Source: an uncultured Fibrobacter sp. (GTDB lineage: Bacteria; Fibrobacterota; Fibrobacteria; Fibrobacterales; Fibrobacteraceae). From it: a stretch of DNA of 64,000 nt. The stretch is taken from contig CAMKMX010000006.1 of NCBI GenBank assembly GCA_946414025.1, forward strand, positions 30,158 through 94,157. The letters run 5' to 3'. Of this stretch, positions 37,456 through 47,737 are shown one piece after another. Numbering within the stretch: the first letter of the stretch is position 1; each line of letters begins with the position of its first letter. The notes under the pieces are model-generated. The model ran no database searches, was not told where the DNA came from, and saw only the letters and a program-made list of their open reading frames with translations. The translations under genes were made by a program, and so were the position numbers.

Positions 37456-37698
37456 TTATGCCTTCTTGGCTTCGATGAAGGCAACCACGTCGGCGACCTT
37501 CTGGAACTTCTCGGCGTCGGAGTCGAGAATTTCGACTTCGAATTCGTCTTCGAGAGCCATCACCAGTTCGACGCGGTCGAGAGAGTCGGCACCGAGGTCG
37601 TTGCTGAACTCGGATTCCATCTTCACGTCCTCGGCCTTCACTTCCAGCTTGGAAACGATAACGTCGGTGATCTTCTTAAAAATTTCTTCTTGTGTCAT
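37456..37698 (-). CDS. acpP: Acyl carrier protein
   Basis: DLGADSLDRVELVMALEDEF phosphopantetheine site. Confidence 0.97.
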   Translation of the reverse strand: MTQEEIFKKITDVIVSKLEVKAEDVKMESEFSNDLGADSLDRVELVMALEDEFEVEILDSDAEKFQKVADVVAFIEAKKA

Positions 37699-37745
37699 TG
37701 TTTACTCCATTTGGATTTGTTTAGTTAAAATTTAGAAATTATTGG

Positions 37746-38486
37746 CTAGGCGTTCAAGCCCCCGTCCACGCCAATTATTTGGCCTGTGATGTATTTCGCA
37801 TCGTCAGATGCCAAAAAAGCCACCAATTTCGCCACATCTTCGGGCTGGCCCAGGCGTCCCAGAGGGATCTGGGCGGCATATTTTTCCCTGACTTCGGGGC
37901 TCAGCTTGGCCGTCATGTCCGTATCGATAAATCCGGGTGCCACGGCGTTCACCGTAATGCCCCTGGAGGACAGTTCCATGGCGTTGGTCCGGGTAAGGCC
38001 GATGACCCCCGCCTTGGCGGCGGCATAGTTGGACTGGCCAGCCTGGCCACGCAGGGCGTTGATGCTGGAAACGTTCACGATATGGCCCGAGCGGTTGCCC
38101 ATCATGGTGCGGGCCACGGCGCGGGTGCAAAGGAACACGGAACGGAGGTTCGTGGCGATGACGGCGTCAAAATCCTCGTCCTTCATGCGCATAAGCAGGC
38201 CGTCGCGGGTGATTCCCGCATTGTTGACCAAAATATCCACCGTACCCATGTCGGCGATAATCTGCTTGAACACGGACTGCACCGTTTCGGAGTCGGCCAC
38301 GTTGCAGGCGTAGCTCTTGACCTGCACCCCAAGTTCGGAAGAAAGTTTGGCGGCCAGGTCCTCCTTGACAGAGGTAGAAAGAATCGCCACGTCGGCCCCT
38401 TCCCGGGCCAGTTCGGTGGCAATAGCAAGGCCGATACCACGGGAAGCTCCCGTCACAATCGCTTTTTTACCTGTAAGTTTTCCCAT
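37746..38486 (-). CDS. fabG: 3-oxoacyl-ACP reductase
   Basis: VTGASRGIG, NNAGITRD, YAAAKAG, GQIIGVDGGLNA. Confidence 0.96.
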   Translation of the reverse strand: MGKLTGKKAIVTGASRGIGLAIATELAREGADVAILSTSVKEDLAAKLSSELGVQVKSYACNVADSETVQSVFKQIIADMGTVDILVNNAGITRDGLLMRMKDEDFDAVIATNLRSVFLCTRAVARTMMGNRSGHIVNVSSINALRGQAGQSNYAAAKAGVIGLTRTNAMELSSRGITVNAVAPGFIDTDMTAKLSPEVREKYAAQIPLGRLGQPEDVAKLVAFLASDDAKYITGQIIGVDGGLNA

Positions 38487-38512
38487 GTTTGATTCCTTCG
38501 GTTATAAAATTT

Positions 38513-38580
38513 AGGTTCGAGGCTCGAGGTTCGAGGTTCGTGGAAAAAACTCGAGCCTGGTGCCCCGAGCCTGGAGCCTT
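38513..38580. repeat. Intergenic word-repeat class D inverted pair
   Basis: GGTTCGAGGCTCGAGGTTCGAGGTTCG then CTCGAGCCTGGTGCCCCGAGCCTGGAGCC. Confidence 0.7.
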
Positions 38581-38584
38581 ATAA

Positions 38585-39505
38585 TTACCCCTTCAATGCG
38601 GCAAACGCCTCGATGGTCTCTACCGGCGTGACCTTCACGTCGCGGCTGATCTTTCTCATGAGGCCCATCAGCACCTTGCCGGAGCCCACTTCCACGCCCT
38701 GGGTCACTCCCAGAGACATGGCCTTGTTCATGCAGTCGTTCCAGCGGACGGGGCTTACCAGCTGGCGCACCAGCAGGTCGGCAATTTCCGCACCCTTGGT
38801 AACGGGTTCTGCCACCACGTTGGCAATCACCGGCTTTTCCACGTCCTTGAAGGTGGTCTTCGCGATAGCCTCGGCAAGGCCCGCCTGGGCAAACTGCATC
38901 AGCGGGCTATGGAAGGCGCCCGAAACGGCCAGCGGAATGGCCTTGATGCCTGCGGCTGCGCAGTTTTCCACCAGCTTGTTCACGCCAGCAACAGCGCCGG
39001 ACACCACAATCTGGCCCGGGCAGTTGATATTGGCCGGAACCACCACGCCCGCGTCCTTCACGGCTTCGCAGAGTTCCAGAATCTTGGCTTCGTCCTGACC
39101 CATGATGGCGGCCATGGCACCGGGGTTCTTACAGCCCGCGCTGGCCATGAGTTCACCGCGGGTACGCACCAGGCGCAGCCCCTCTTCGAAGCTGAAACCG
39201 CCGGCGGCGTAGATTGCGGAATATTCACCCAGGGAATGCCCGGCCACATAGTCAAAGGCAAAACCTTCGGACTTCAAAAGTTCCATCACCATGGCAGACA
39301 CGGTAAAGAGTGCCGGCTGGGTATTGTCGGTGCTCTTCAGCACATCTTCCGGGCCTTCTGCCATAAGCTTCGAAAGCGAAAAACCGAGAATCTCGTCGGC
39401 CTGCATCATCAGCTTCTTGGCAGGCTCGAAAGTGGATGCGAGAGTCTGGCCCATGCCCACATACTGGGCACCCTGACCAGGGAAAAGCAAAATCGTCTTG
39501 GACAT
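38585..39505 (-). CDS. fabD: Malonyl-CoA:ACP transacylase
   Basis: LLFPGQGAQYVGMG, AGHSLGEYSA, SGAFHSPLM; start at MSKTILLF. Confidence 0.95.
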   Translation of the reverse strand: MSKTILLFPGQGAQYVGMGQTLASTFEPAKKLMMQADEILGFSLSKLMAEGPEDVLKSTDNTQPALFTVSAMVMELLKSEGFAFDYVAGHSLGEYSAIYAAGGFSFEEGLRLVRTRGELMASAGCKNPGAMAAIMGQDEAKILELCEAVKDAGVVVPANINCPGQIVVSGAVAGVNKLVENCAAAGIKAIPLAVSGAFHSPLMQFAQAGLAEAIAKTTFKDVEKPVIANVVAEPVTKGAEIADLLVRQLVSPVRWNDCMNKAMSLGVTQGVEVGSGKVLMGLMRKISRDVKVTPVETIEAFAALKG

Positions 39506-39645
39506 TATCACCTCTGCGGAAAACCGCTTTTTGTTACTATCCAAATTTAAAATAATATCATGTCATTACTAGGCTTTCCCAGCAAATCAAAGAGAAATAA
39601 AACATTTTTGTAATGTCAACATTTCGGTATAACGGAAACAAAAAA

Positions 39646-39673
39646 AGAACGGAGTCATTTCAACTCCGTCCTC
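39646..39673 (-). terminator. Terminator after plsX
   Basis: ACGGAGT..ACTCCGT with a T7 run on the - strand. Confidence 0.8.
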
Positions 39674-39707
39674 AAAAGTTTGTTGCAGACAAATTAACGA
39701 AAACCTA

Positions 39708-40691
39708 TTACTTGGCCTCGGCAGGTTCGTCCTTGATGGCGGCCAGGCGTTCGTTCACGTTCTTGGACACGCCCTTCTCGGCGTACTTGGCGGCCACTTC
39801 CACAGCCTTCTCGATAGCGAGGGCGTCGGAGCGTCCGTGGGCGATAATGCCCGTGCCGTTCAGGCCCAGGAGCAAGGCGCCACCAGTCATGCGGTAGTCC
39901 CACATCTCGGCAAAGCGACGGCCCGCTTCGGTATCGATAGTCCCGAACATCTTCTGGTGCAGTTCAAAGAAACCTTCCAGCATCTTCAGAACCACGTTGC
40001 CCGTAAAGCCAGAAGTTACCACCACGTCGGCAGCACCCATAATAAGGGTTTCGCCTTCGATGTTACCGATGAAGTTCACCGGGGCGGACTTCAACAGCTG
40101 GTGCGCTTCCTGCAGCACTGCCGGACCCTTGTGTTCCTCTTCGCCCATGTTCAAGAGGCCCACCTTCGGGTTCTGGTAACCGAAGTAGGTCTCGGCGAAG
40201 GCGGAACCGGCGATGGCGAAATCCACCAGGGTAGAGGCGCGTTCATCTACATTGGCACCGGCATCCACCAAGATGATGGGACGGTCGGCAGTAGGAATCA
40301 CGCAACCGATAGGCGGACGGCTGAACTTTTCGCTGGACTTGCCCAGAAGCATGAGGCAGCTGGCCATCATGGCACCGGAGTTACCGGCGCTCACGGAGGC
40401 GTCCACCATGCCCTTCTTCTGGAGGGCGACGCAGGTCACCAGACCGGAATGGGGCTTCTTCTTGAGAACCTGGACGGGATGTTCGTCCATGGCCACCGGA
40501 TCGGGGGCATCGACGACAGAAATTCCCTGACCCGCATAGCCGAGCTTTGCCAGCTTCTCCTTGACCACGGCCTCGGGGCCGCAAAGGACAACGTGGACAT
40601 TGGGGTTCTTGTTCACCGCATTGACGGCGCCTTCAACAACCACATCGGGGGCAAAATCGCCACCCAGAGCATCCAGAGCTACACGAATCAT
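39708..40691 (-). CDS. plsX: Phosphate acyltransferase PlsX
   Basis: IRVALDALGGDFAPDVVVEGA; SAGNSGAMMA; GVIPTADRP-like segment. Confidence 0.95.
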   Translation of the reverse strand: MIRVALDALGGDFAPDVVVEGAVNAVNKNPNVHVVLCGPEAVVKEKLAKLGYAGQGISVVDAPDPVAMDEHPVQVLKKKPHSGLVTCVALQKKGMVDASVSAGNSGAMMASCLMLLGKSSEKFSRPPIGCVIPTADRPIILVDAGANVDERASTLVDFAIAGSAFAETYFGYQNPKVGLLNMGEEEHKGPAVLQEAHQLLKSAPVNFIGNIEGETLIMGAADVVVTSGFTGNVVLKMLEGFFELHQKMFGTIDTEAGRRFAEMWDYRMTGGALLLGLNGTGIIAHGRSDALAIEKAVEVAAKYAEKGVSKNVNERLAAIKDEPAEAK

Positions 40692-40724
40692 GGAAACCTC
40701 CCGTTTTCGTTTAATTTAGAACAA

Positions 40725-40913
40725 TTAGGCTTCGGCACCCTTCATGTCGACAACTTCTACACCATTGTAGAAACCGCAGACCGGGCACACGCGGTGCGGG
40801 CGCTTCACAGAACCGCAGTGGTCGCAAGTAGCCATGGCGGGCGCTTCCATCTTCCAGTGGGTGCGGCGCTTGTCACGACGGGCGGTAGAGGTCTTTCTTT
40901 TAGGTACGGCCAT
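40725..40913 (-). CDS. rpmF: 50S ribosomal protein L32
   Basis: [21 protein letters not shown]; CxxC zinc ribbon. Confidence 0.95.
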   Translation of the reverse strand: MAVPKRKTSTARRDKRRTHWKMEAPAMATCDHCGSVKRPHRVCPVCGFYNGVEVVDMKGAEA

Positions 40914-40915
40914 TT

Positions 40916-41455
40916 TTAACTCCTATTTTCCATTTTGCTCTTGAGAGCTTTCAGTTTGTCCCAACGGGGGTCCATGGGCTTTTCGGTACCGTCAGGACCT
41001 TCGTCGGCTTGATTGTTTGGTTCAAAGATAAAATTTTCTTCGGGATTTTTCACGGGAGCCTGGGGTTCCTGTAGGATAACAAGCTCCCGAACGCACTCGG
41101 ACACCTCCACGAACTCCTGATTCTGGGGAATCCGGTAGGCATACACGTCGGCGTCTTCGTCATCAAGTTCCTGATTTGCCACCTGGCAGCGGGTCACCTC
41201 CACCACCATCTCGGTAGAGAAAGGCCTGTCGAAGGGCTCCAGGGTGCGAGAACAGACCAGGTTCTGCACGCCGGAAAGCTTGCCCGTCAAAAGGAAACGG
41301 TCCCCGCTTTCGGGACTTATGAGCAGTTTCGCTTCAAGCTTACCCACCAGGTGCAGTTCGTCGAACAGTTCCGGAGCATCGTCGCGGGACCAGACCGTGG
41401 AGCGGTCTTCGGGTTCGGCAAGGGTCTTTACAAGTTCAATTTTCAAAGCGGGCAA
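40916..41455 (-). CDS. DUF177/YceD family protein
   Basis: Position upstream of rpm[18 protein letters not shown] and acidic C-terminus. Confidence 0.85.
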   Translation of the reverse strand: MPALKIELVKTLAEPEDRSTVWSRDDAPELFDELHLVGKLEAKLLISPESGDRFLLTGKLSGVQNLVCSRTLEPFDRPFSTEMVVEVTRCQVANQELDDEDADVYAYRIPQNQEFVEVSECVRELVILQEPQAPVKNPEENFIFEPNNQADEGPDGTEKPMDPRWDKLKALKSKMENRS

Positions 41456-41504
41456 AATTTAGCAAAAGGGGGCCGTAAGGTCAAGGGATATGCGCCTTTG
41501 GCGC

Positions 41505-41616
41505 AGTTACCAGTTATCAGTTGTGAGTTATCAGTCGTCAGTTATAGAAGAAATAAGACTTGTTGAGAATAGAAACACAATGTTACTCATAACTCACAAC
41601 TCACAACTCATTACTA
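41505..41616. repeat. Intergenic word-repeat class B inverted pair
   Basis: GTTACCAGTTATCAGTTGTGAGTTATCAGTCGTCAG .. TTACTCATAACTCACAACTCACAACTCATTAC. Confidence 0.75.
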
Positions 41617-41619
41617 GCC

Positions 41620-43947
41620 TCACACCCCCGCCACCTTCTTCTGGTGAGCCTTCAGGGCTTCGAGGAACGCGGGGCGTTTTGAGTCGTCTACAAGGGCTTC
41701 TGCCACCTTGACCACTTTCCGCACGTCGGAGACATAGACCACAGGCCCAAGGGCCTCGGGTGCAATCCGTGCCGCCACAAGACCGTCGGACACGGCGCTG
41801 CCACCGAGAAGCAGGGGGATTCCGATTTCCTGTTTCTTGAATTCCCGGACCACATGCATCACTTCCAGGAGTCCCGAAGTGAACTGTGCCGACAGGTAGA
41901 CAATGTCCGGTTGTTCGCAGACCAGGGTTTCCAGAATCTTTTCACAGGTGCACCCCTGCTGCAGGTCCACCACCGGAAACCCGTAATTCAAAAGCAATTC
42001 GTCCAGAATATCCCTGTCGATATCGTGGACAAGGGAATCCATAGAGGCAAGAACGAACTTAGAGTCAAAAGGAGGTTTCATCCGAACATCAGCCCCAAGA
42101 GATTCCCGCTTGGCAGCCAAGTTCCGTTTCAATTCGGCAAAACGTTTTTCCAGCCGGGGCATGAAAATTTTCGCTCCGACAGAACCCGCCCTTTTCTTGA
42201 CCGACGATTCCGCATATTCCAGCAAAGCATCCGTAGCCTCCGGACTGCGGTTGAACAGCAGGTCTTCTATCAGGTGGCGAAGCTCCAGCGGAATTTCCTC
42301 GTAAGCCGGCACGGAGCCGTCTTCTACGATTCCAAAATCCAGGCCCGCCATGGTCGCATGGTTCAGGAACACGGAATTCATGCAGTCCCGCAAGTAGGCG
42401 TCTTCCTTGAAGGCGTACCCCAGCAGGGATAGGTCTCCCACCACATGGGCGTGGGGCAGATTTTCCTTCACAAATCGGCAGGCCTCAAAGAAATCCTTGG
42501 CCGAATCCGGATATTCATCCCGGCCCGTACCCAAGGGCAAAACCACCGGATCGAACAGGATATCTTCGGGCGCAAAATCCAAGCGCCCCACCAACATTCG
42601 GTACATGCGTTCCATCAGTTCCGTACGGCGCTCATACATCAGGGCAGGGCCCTGTTCATCTTCTGCCCTGCAGACCACGGCAAAGCCGTGACGGCGAATT
42701 TCTTCGGCCTCCAAGAAGAAAATGTCCTCCCCCTTCTTGAGGCTGATGGACTTGACGATTCCCTTGCCCTGCACGTTTTCCATGCCCGAAAGCAGGGTAT
42801 CCCACCGGATGGATTCAATCATGACCGGACACTTGGCAATGGATGGTTTGTCCAGCAAGTCCTTCAAGAATCGGGGCATTTCGGCTTTCGGGTCCGCAAT
42901 CCCTCCATCCAGGTCCACACGCACGACAGTTCCCGGTTTCCCAGGCGGCACAATGGAAACAAGCTTGTGTTCAGGGACTAATTCCAAAGGTTCAAGCCCG
43001 CTCAACAGCATGTTGTAGTCACGGGCGGGCACCTTGCGGGGGTCCCTTGCCGCATACACACGGGCAAAGGTCCGGATTGCCTCGGGCGTAGTCTCGCTAC
43101 AGCCCCCTACGATGTTCACCGAAACCTCGTCCGGGATTATCTTGTCGGCACACACGCTCAAGCGCACGCGAGCACTATCCACATCCCGCATAAGGGATCG
43201 TATGTCAGCGGCTTCTAGGCCACAGTTGAACCCAATACTGAAAATCGGAAAACTGGAAACGCTATGCCAAAAGGCCTTGGCCGAAAGCCCTGCCGCCATG
43301 CGACCGCCTGAGCCAACAAAACTTCCCGAAACCATGATGGGGAAAAGTTCACCCCGCTTTTCGCATTCCTTGCAGATGGCATAGAGAGCGGCCTTGCAGT
43401 TTCGCATATCTGAAACCGATTTCACCAAAAGCACATCGGCGCCGCCGTCCAAAAGCCCACGCACCTGCTCGCCGTAGGCCATCGAGAGTTCACTAAAATC
43501 TGTCACAGAAGAAATAGACGCGATAGCCCCAACCACAAACTTGGGCGTCACCATCTTTCCCTGGACCCTGCGCCAGGCGTTGAATTCCTTAACGGCTTCA
43601 CAAGCCGCCTGGGCTCCCGCCTTGGCTATGTCGTAGGCCATGTGCTCTAGACGGTACTTGGTCTGGCCAAAACTGGAAGCACAAGCGGTATTTGCCTCTA
43701 TCAGGTCCGCGCCCGCTTCCAAAAATGCCAGATGAATCCCTTTCACCTTGTCCGGTGCGGTAAGGCACAGCACGTCGTTGTCGCCTTTCAGTTCCACGAA
43801 ATGGTCCGCAAACATCTTCCCGCGGAAATCGGCTTCGGACAGATTCAGCCGCTGGAGCACGGCATTGAAACCGCCATCCAGAACCAACACCTGGTGGTTA
43901 CAGCAAGAGATCAGCTCCTGGTAAGATTTGGAAAGATTCATGGCCAT
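41620..43947 (-). CDS. MetH-like protein (homocysteine-binding, pterin-binding and B12-binding-like domains) with degenerate motifs and no activation domain
   Basis: VLDGGFNAVLQRLNLSEADFRGKMFADHFVELKGDND; VMIESIRWDTLLSGMENVQGKGIVKSIS; VHDIDRDILDELLLNYGFPVVDL. Confidence 0.8.
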   Translation of the reverse strand: MAMNLSKSYQELISCCNHQVLVLDGGFNAVLQRLNLSEADFRGKMFADHFVELKGDNDVLCLTAPDKVKGIHLAFLEAGADLIEANTACASSFGQTKYRLEHMAYDIAKAGAQAACEAVKEFNAWRRVQGKMVTPKFVVGAIASISSVTDFSELSMAYGEQVRGLLDGGADVLLVKSVSDMRNCKAALYAICKECEKRGELFPIMVSGSFVGSGGRMAAGLSAKAFWHSVSSFPIFSIGFNCGLEAADIRSLMRDVDSARVRLSVCADKIIPDEVSVNIVGGCSETTPEAIRTFARVYAARDPRKVPARDYNMLLSGLEPLELVPEHKLVSIVPPGKPGTVVRVDLDGGIADPKAEMPRFLKDLLDKPSIAKCPVMIESIRWDTLLSGMENVQGKGIVKSISLKKGEDIFFLEAEEIRRHGFAVVCRAEDEQGPALMYERRTELMERMYRMLVGRLDFAPEDILFDPVVLPLGTGRDEYPDSAKDFFEACRFVKENLPHAHVVGDLSLLGYAFKEDAYLRDCMNSVFLNHATMAGLDFGIVEDGSVPAYEEIPLELRHLIEDLLFNRSPEATDALLEYAESSVKKRAGSVGAKIFMPRLEKRFAELKRNLAAKRESLGADVRMKPPFDSKFVLASMDSLVHDIDRDILDELLLNYGFPVVDLQQGCTCEKILETLVCEQPDIVYLSAQFTSGLLEVMHVVREFKKQEIGIPLLLGGSAVSDGLVAARIAPEALGPVVYVSDVRKVVKVAEALVDDSKRPAFLEALKAHQKKVAGV

Positions 43948-43951
43948 AGTC

Positions 43952-44446
43952 TTACCACCGCTGGTTCTTGCCCTTCACTTCGCCAGGCAGCAACTGCCCG
44001 GGGCTCGACCGCTGGCCATCTCGCCCCGTAAAGTTCGGATTGTACTGTTTGATTTGGGCCTGCTTCGCTTCCGCCTGGAGTTCCTGCAGATGCTTTTCCC
44101 AGTCCTGAACGGCATCGTCCAGCTCGCCGCGGGCCTGGAGCATCAGGTCCCGCAGTTGCAAAAGTTCCAGCATTTGGTCGCGCTTCATCATCCACAGCTC
44201 TTCTTCTTCGGGCATGCGTTCGATGTTGAAAAGCAGGTTCAGGTACTTTTCTTCGGCTTCGGCATAGGCCTTGTAGGTCTGCTCATAGACCAGGTAGCGG
44301 TCATCTACCATGGTCTGCTGGGGCGAAGGATGGTTTGTGCATCCCGAAAGCAGGGACAGCATCAATAGCGAAAACAGCGCATTGAGCGACTTTACAAAGC
44401 CCTTCGCGGCATCCCCACCTTTCAATCCACACCCCATAGAAACCAT
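43952..44446 (-). CDS. Hypothetical lipoprotein
   Basis: Lipobox LLSGC, then coiled-coil-rich sequence. Confidence 0.65.
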   Translation of the reverse strand: MVSMGCGLKGGDAAKGFVKSLNALFSLLMLSLLSGCTNHPSPQQTMVDDRYLVYEQTYKAYAEAEEKYLNLLFNIERMPEEEELWMMKRDQMLELLQLRDLMLQARGELDDAVQDWEKHLQELQAEAKQAQIKQYNPNFTGRDGQRSSPGQLLPGEVKGKNQRW

Positions 44447-45396
44447 TACTCGGCGCTCTCCTCGGCCCTTTTCAGGTTGAACAGGCGCTCATTGGTAATG
44501 TGGCTCTCGAAAACCACCGTATCTTTGGTGACAGGGTGCACCATGGTATGCTTCCCTACTTTCACTTCACGCTCCTGGCAGGGGATTCCCGTCTCGGGCT
44601 CCATCATCACCTCGAAGGCGGTATTGTATTCCGCCTTGAGTCCGGAATTGTAAGCCTGGTACTTTTCAGGAATGATGTTGCTGTTCACGTGCTGCTCCCA
44701 GATATAGTAAGGGAAACTCTCCGTTTCCGTCAGGTACACCACGTAGTCCAGGCAACGGCGGTGGTCCCGGTTTTCAAAACCCTTCACCACCACGGAATCA
44801 ATCTTGATCAGCGCAAAGTTCAGGCGCCCCTGTTCTTCAAGCAGTTTCGTAATGTTCCCCTTGGTGGGCACTTCCCCTTTAAGCAGGTGGGTCATTTCCC
44901 AACGGTGCTTTTCCAGGCGCTTCAAGTGGGGCTTGTATTCCGGATTCAAAAGCTGCTTGCGCCAGCGCTCCGGCATGGGAATGTGGGCCAAGAGAGAATC
45001 GTAGCCGTCGTCAATCCCTTCCAACGAAATCACCGCACGGTCCACGGCGGTAAGGTCCACTTCCTTGATGCGGAAGGCCAGTTCCGTAGGCATAAAGTTC
45101 TTCAGGTAGCCACGGGACTTGTCCATCACATACTTGCGCTTCACCTTCAAGGTGTCCCCACTGGAGGAATAGTTCAAGTCGTCGTAGGCAGCAGTAATGG
45201 TCCCCATCTGCTCCGTACCTTCCATATCTACTGTAGCGTAATAACTTTCGGCATAAAGTTCCAAATCCACTGGGGCCGGGAGGCTGTAGCCCACCGTCAC
45301 CGTAGATTCGTTACAACCCGACAAAAGCACAAGGCCAAAAGCCGCAAGGGCCACGCCACAAATATCAAGACATCTACTCAATCGCATTCCTAACAA
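44446..45396 (-). CDS. Hypothetical lipoprotein
   Basis: Lipobox VLLSGC; 316 aa. Confidence 0.7.
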   Translation of the reverse strand: MLGMRLSRCLDICGVALAAFGLVLLSGCNESTVTVGYSLPAPVDLELYAESYYATVDMEGTEQMGTITAAYDDLNYSSSGDTLKVKRKYVMDKSRGYLKNFMPTELAFRIKEVDLTAVDRAVISLEGIDDGYDSLLAHIPMPERWRKQLLNPEYKPHLKRLEKHRWEMTHLLKGEVPTKGNITKLLEEQGRLNFALIKIDSVVVKGFENRDHRRCLDYVVYLTETESFPYYIWEQHVNSNIIPEKYQAYNSGLKAEYNTAFEVMMEPETGIPCQEREVKVGKHTMVHPVTKDTVVFESHITNERLFNLKRAEESAE

Positions 45397-45414
45397 ACCT
45401 GTCGCAAAAGTCGG

Positions 45415-45858
45415 TTACTTGTTCTTTGTAATGTTCAGTTCCTTAGAGGCAAGGACTCGGCCCTCGGTGCTGAATTCCACCACCACGGTACCGGGGTGTT
45501 TCTGTCGTGCCAGTTCACGGACAGTCATGAGGCCTCCGCTCTTGGACTTTCCCTGCAGGGTGTAAGAACCCAGCTTCTCGTTCACGGGGACTTCGCGGTC
45601 CCAAATCTTCTTGCCCTTGGCAGCCAAGGTTCCCTCGTAAAAGGCGATGGTCAACTTGGTAAAGTCGAAATTCTTGCCGTAGCGGAACTGCACAATCAGC
45701 GGATCGTTCAGGGCGAACTCACTAGCGGTATCGGCCACCACCTGGGTGCCCGGATTCCATTCCCTACCACAAACTACAGAAGGCTCTTCCACGGAACAAG
45801 CCGAAAACAAAAGGCCAAAAGCCAGCAACAACAAAAACAATGATTTTTTCATAATCAC
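45415..45858 (-). CDS. Hypothetical lipoprotein
   Basis: Lipobox LLFSAC; 147 aa. Confidence 0.7.
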   Translation of the reverse strand: MIMKKSLFLLLLAFGLLFSACSVEEPSVVCGREWNPGTQVVADTASEFALNDPLIVQFRYGKNFDFTKLTIAFYEGTLAAKGKKIWDREVPVNEKLGSYTLQGKSKSGGLMTVRELARQKHPGTVVVEFSTEGRVLASKELNITKNK

Positions 45859-45943
45859 CTCTTCTTAACCTTCACAATCTAGCAAATTACAGCGCCCGAC
45901 GACCAACGCCCAGCACCCAACGTCCACAGACAATCGCCCCTTT

Positions 45944-47312
45944 CTAGCGGGCAAGCACGAACATCATTTCCAGATGGGACGTCTGGGGATAGAAAGCGAA
46001 TCCTTCTGCGCGTTTCAGGGCAAACCCCGCCGTGCTGAACTTCGCAAAATCCCTGGCCAGGGTCACCGGGTCGCAAGAAACGTAAATCAACCGATTCACG
46101 GAACTTTTCACAATGGCCGTAAGTGCCTCCGGTGGAAGCCCTGTCCTGGGCGGGTCCACAATCAGGGTAGCAGGTTTGTCCACCACGTTTTTCGCGAGCC
46201 ATTCCTCCGCCGGCGCAGAGACATTTTCTACTTGCGTAAAGGGGGAAGCCTCCCCCTCGCTCCAGCGGCTGTCCTCCTTCACCACCTTCTTGTCATCCCC
46301 GCGCAGGCGGGGATCCCCCTGTTGTCCCTGCTTCGAAAGCGAGCTCTCCGCCGCTTCCGCTACCCTCTCTGCGGGGGACACCCCCGCAACGCCCCTGTTT
46401 CCACACAAATTAACCTTCGCATACCTAAGGCACAGCGGTTCCCGTTCCACCGTAGTGACCCGCCGGAACTTGTCCTGCAATATGGCGGCAAAGAACCCGA
46501 CACCGCTGAAAAGGTCTATCAGCCACTGGTCTGACGCCGCTCCCGAGGCGATGCCTTCGTCCACCGCCTCCCGAACGGACTCTACCAGCCGGGGCAACAG
46601 CGAAAGATTGCTCTGGAAAAAAACGGAAGCGTCGCTTACGATTTCTTTGCCGCCCATCTTGACGGTGCTGACGGAACATTCCTTCCTGCGGGACTCGGGC
46701 ATGCCACGGTAATAATAGGCCACACGGCCCGTGCCGTCGTCAAACAGGTTCAGCTCCAAATCTTTCGGGATGCGTTTTAGTCCCTTGAAAATTTCTGCGG
46801 ACTTGGCATTTTTCAAAAAATCGTTCAGCCCGGGAGTGAGCACCAGACAATTCTCTATGGCCACCACCCCGTTGCTTTCCTGTTTGCGGAATCCGAAACG
46901 GCAACGGCCGTCTTTCTCCCCCAGGTAAACCACCCGGGCTCGGTTCCTGTAGCCCCAAGGTTCGGCCTGATAAATCTTGAAATCGGCAGGGAGTTCCTGA
47001 TGGGCAATCCGCTTGAAGTTTTCCCGCTCCACACGTTCCAGGTAGGTCACCTGTTTCGCGGAGTCCAGATGCTGCAAACTGCAACCACCGCATTTCCCGT
47101 ATAGCGGACACCGGGGCTGCACGCGGTCGGCACTCTTTTCCTGTACCTCCACCACCCGACCCCGTGCAAAGTCCTTCTTGCCGGAGGTCAGTTCCACCCG
47201 GCAACGCTCACCGGGGAGACCTCCCCGTACAAAACACACGCGACCGTCGTTCAGGCGGGCGAGCCCCTCGCCCCCCTGCACCAGTTTTTCTATGGAAAGT
47301 TCGTACAACAAC
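45944..47312 (-). CDS. TrmA/RlmD-family 23S rRNA / tRNA (uracil-5-)-methyltransferase, with an in-frame repeat-derived insertion
   Basis: TRAM-like N-terminus, CGGCSLQHL FeS cysteines, DLFSGVGFFA, IVDPPRTGL, YVSCDPVTLARD. The track start (47416) reads antisense through the duplicated arm, so a downstream start near 47312 is more likely. Confidence 0.88.
46239..46396. repeat. Composite three-hairpin palindromic element embedded in the TrmA/RlmD gene
   Basis: AAGGGGGAAGCCTCCCCCTCGCT .. GTCATCCCCGCGCAGGCGGGGATC .. CTTCCGCTACCCTCTCTGCGGGGGACACCCCCGCAACGCCCC. Confidence 0.88.
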
Positions 47313-47356
47313 AGGACAAATATACATAAAAGCCCCGAAAAACCCGATATTTCGCA

Positions 47357-47737
47357 GCAACCTACGCGGGTATCGGGTCTTTCGGAGCAAAAATCAAGAT
47401 AGGCGACAAGGTCCACGACTGCTCGGGAAAGGTGGAGGTACAGGGTACTCCGGTAACGGGATGCGAATGTACGGTTGATAAGGCTACACCGGATGTCAAG
47501 GACGGTCCCGTGACGGTCACCTGGAAGGTTTCAGAGTGCAAGGCTGGAACTGCCGCGGCAGATATCGGTACATACGCCTGGACTGGTGCTACCAGCACAA
47601 CTGCTACCGCTACAGCTACCGTTTCCGCTAAGGGTGATACAAAGACGGCTTCGGTGAAGGTGACCAGTACGGAGAATGCTTCTATGAACGTGCCCTGCCC
47701 GACGGTGAAGGCCATAAATTCTGATATACCAGACTAT
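47357..47737 (+). repeat. Inverted-repeat arm L (partner 49681-50062)
   Basis: By eye, 47371-47577 is identical to the reverse complement of 49842-50048 (207 bp); scattered mismatches beyond. Confidence 0.92.

Noticed and set aside
38513-38540. GGTTCGAGG motifs resembling tRNA T-loops
   Set aside because: No acceptor, D-arm or anticodon structure; part of a word-repeat hairpin.
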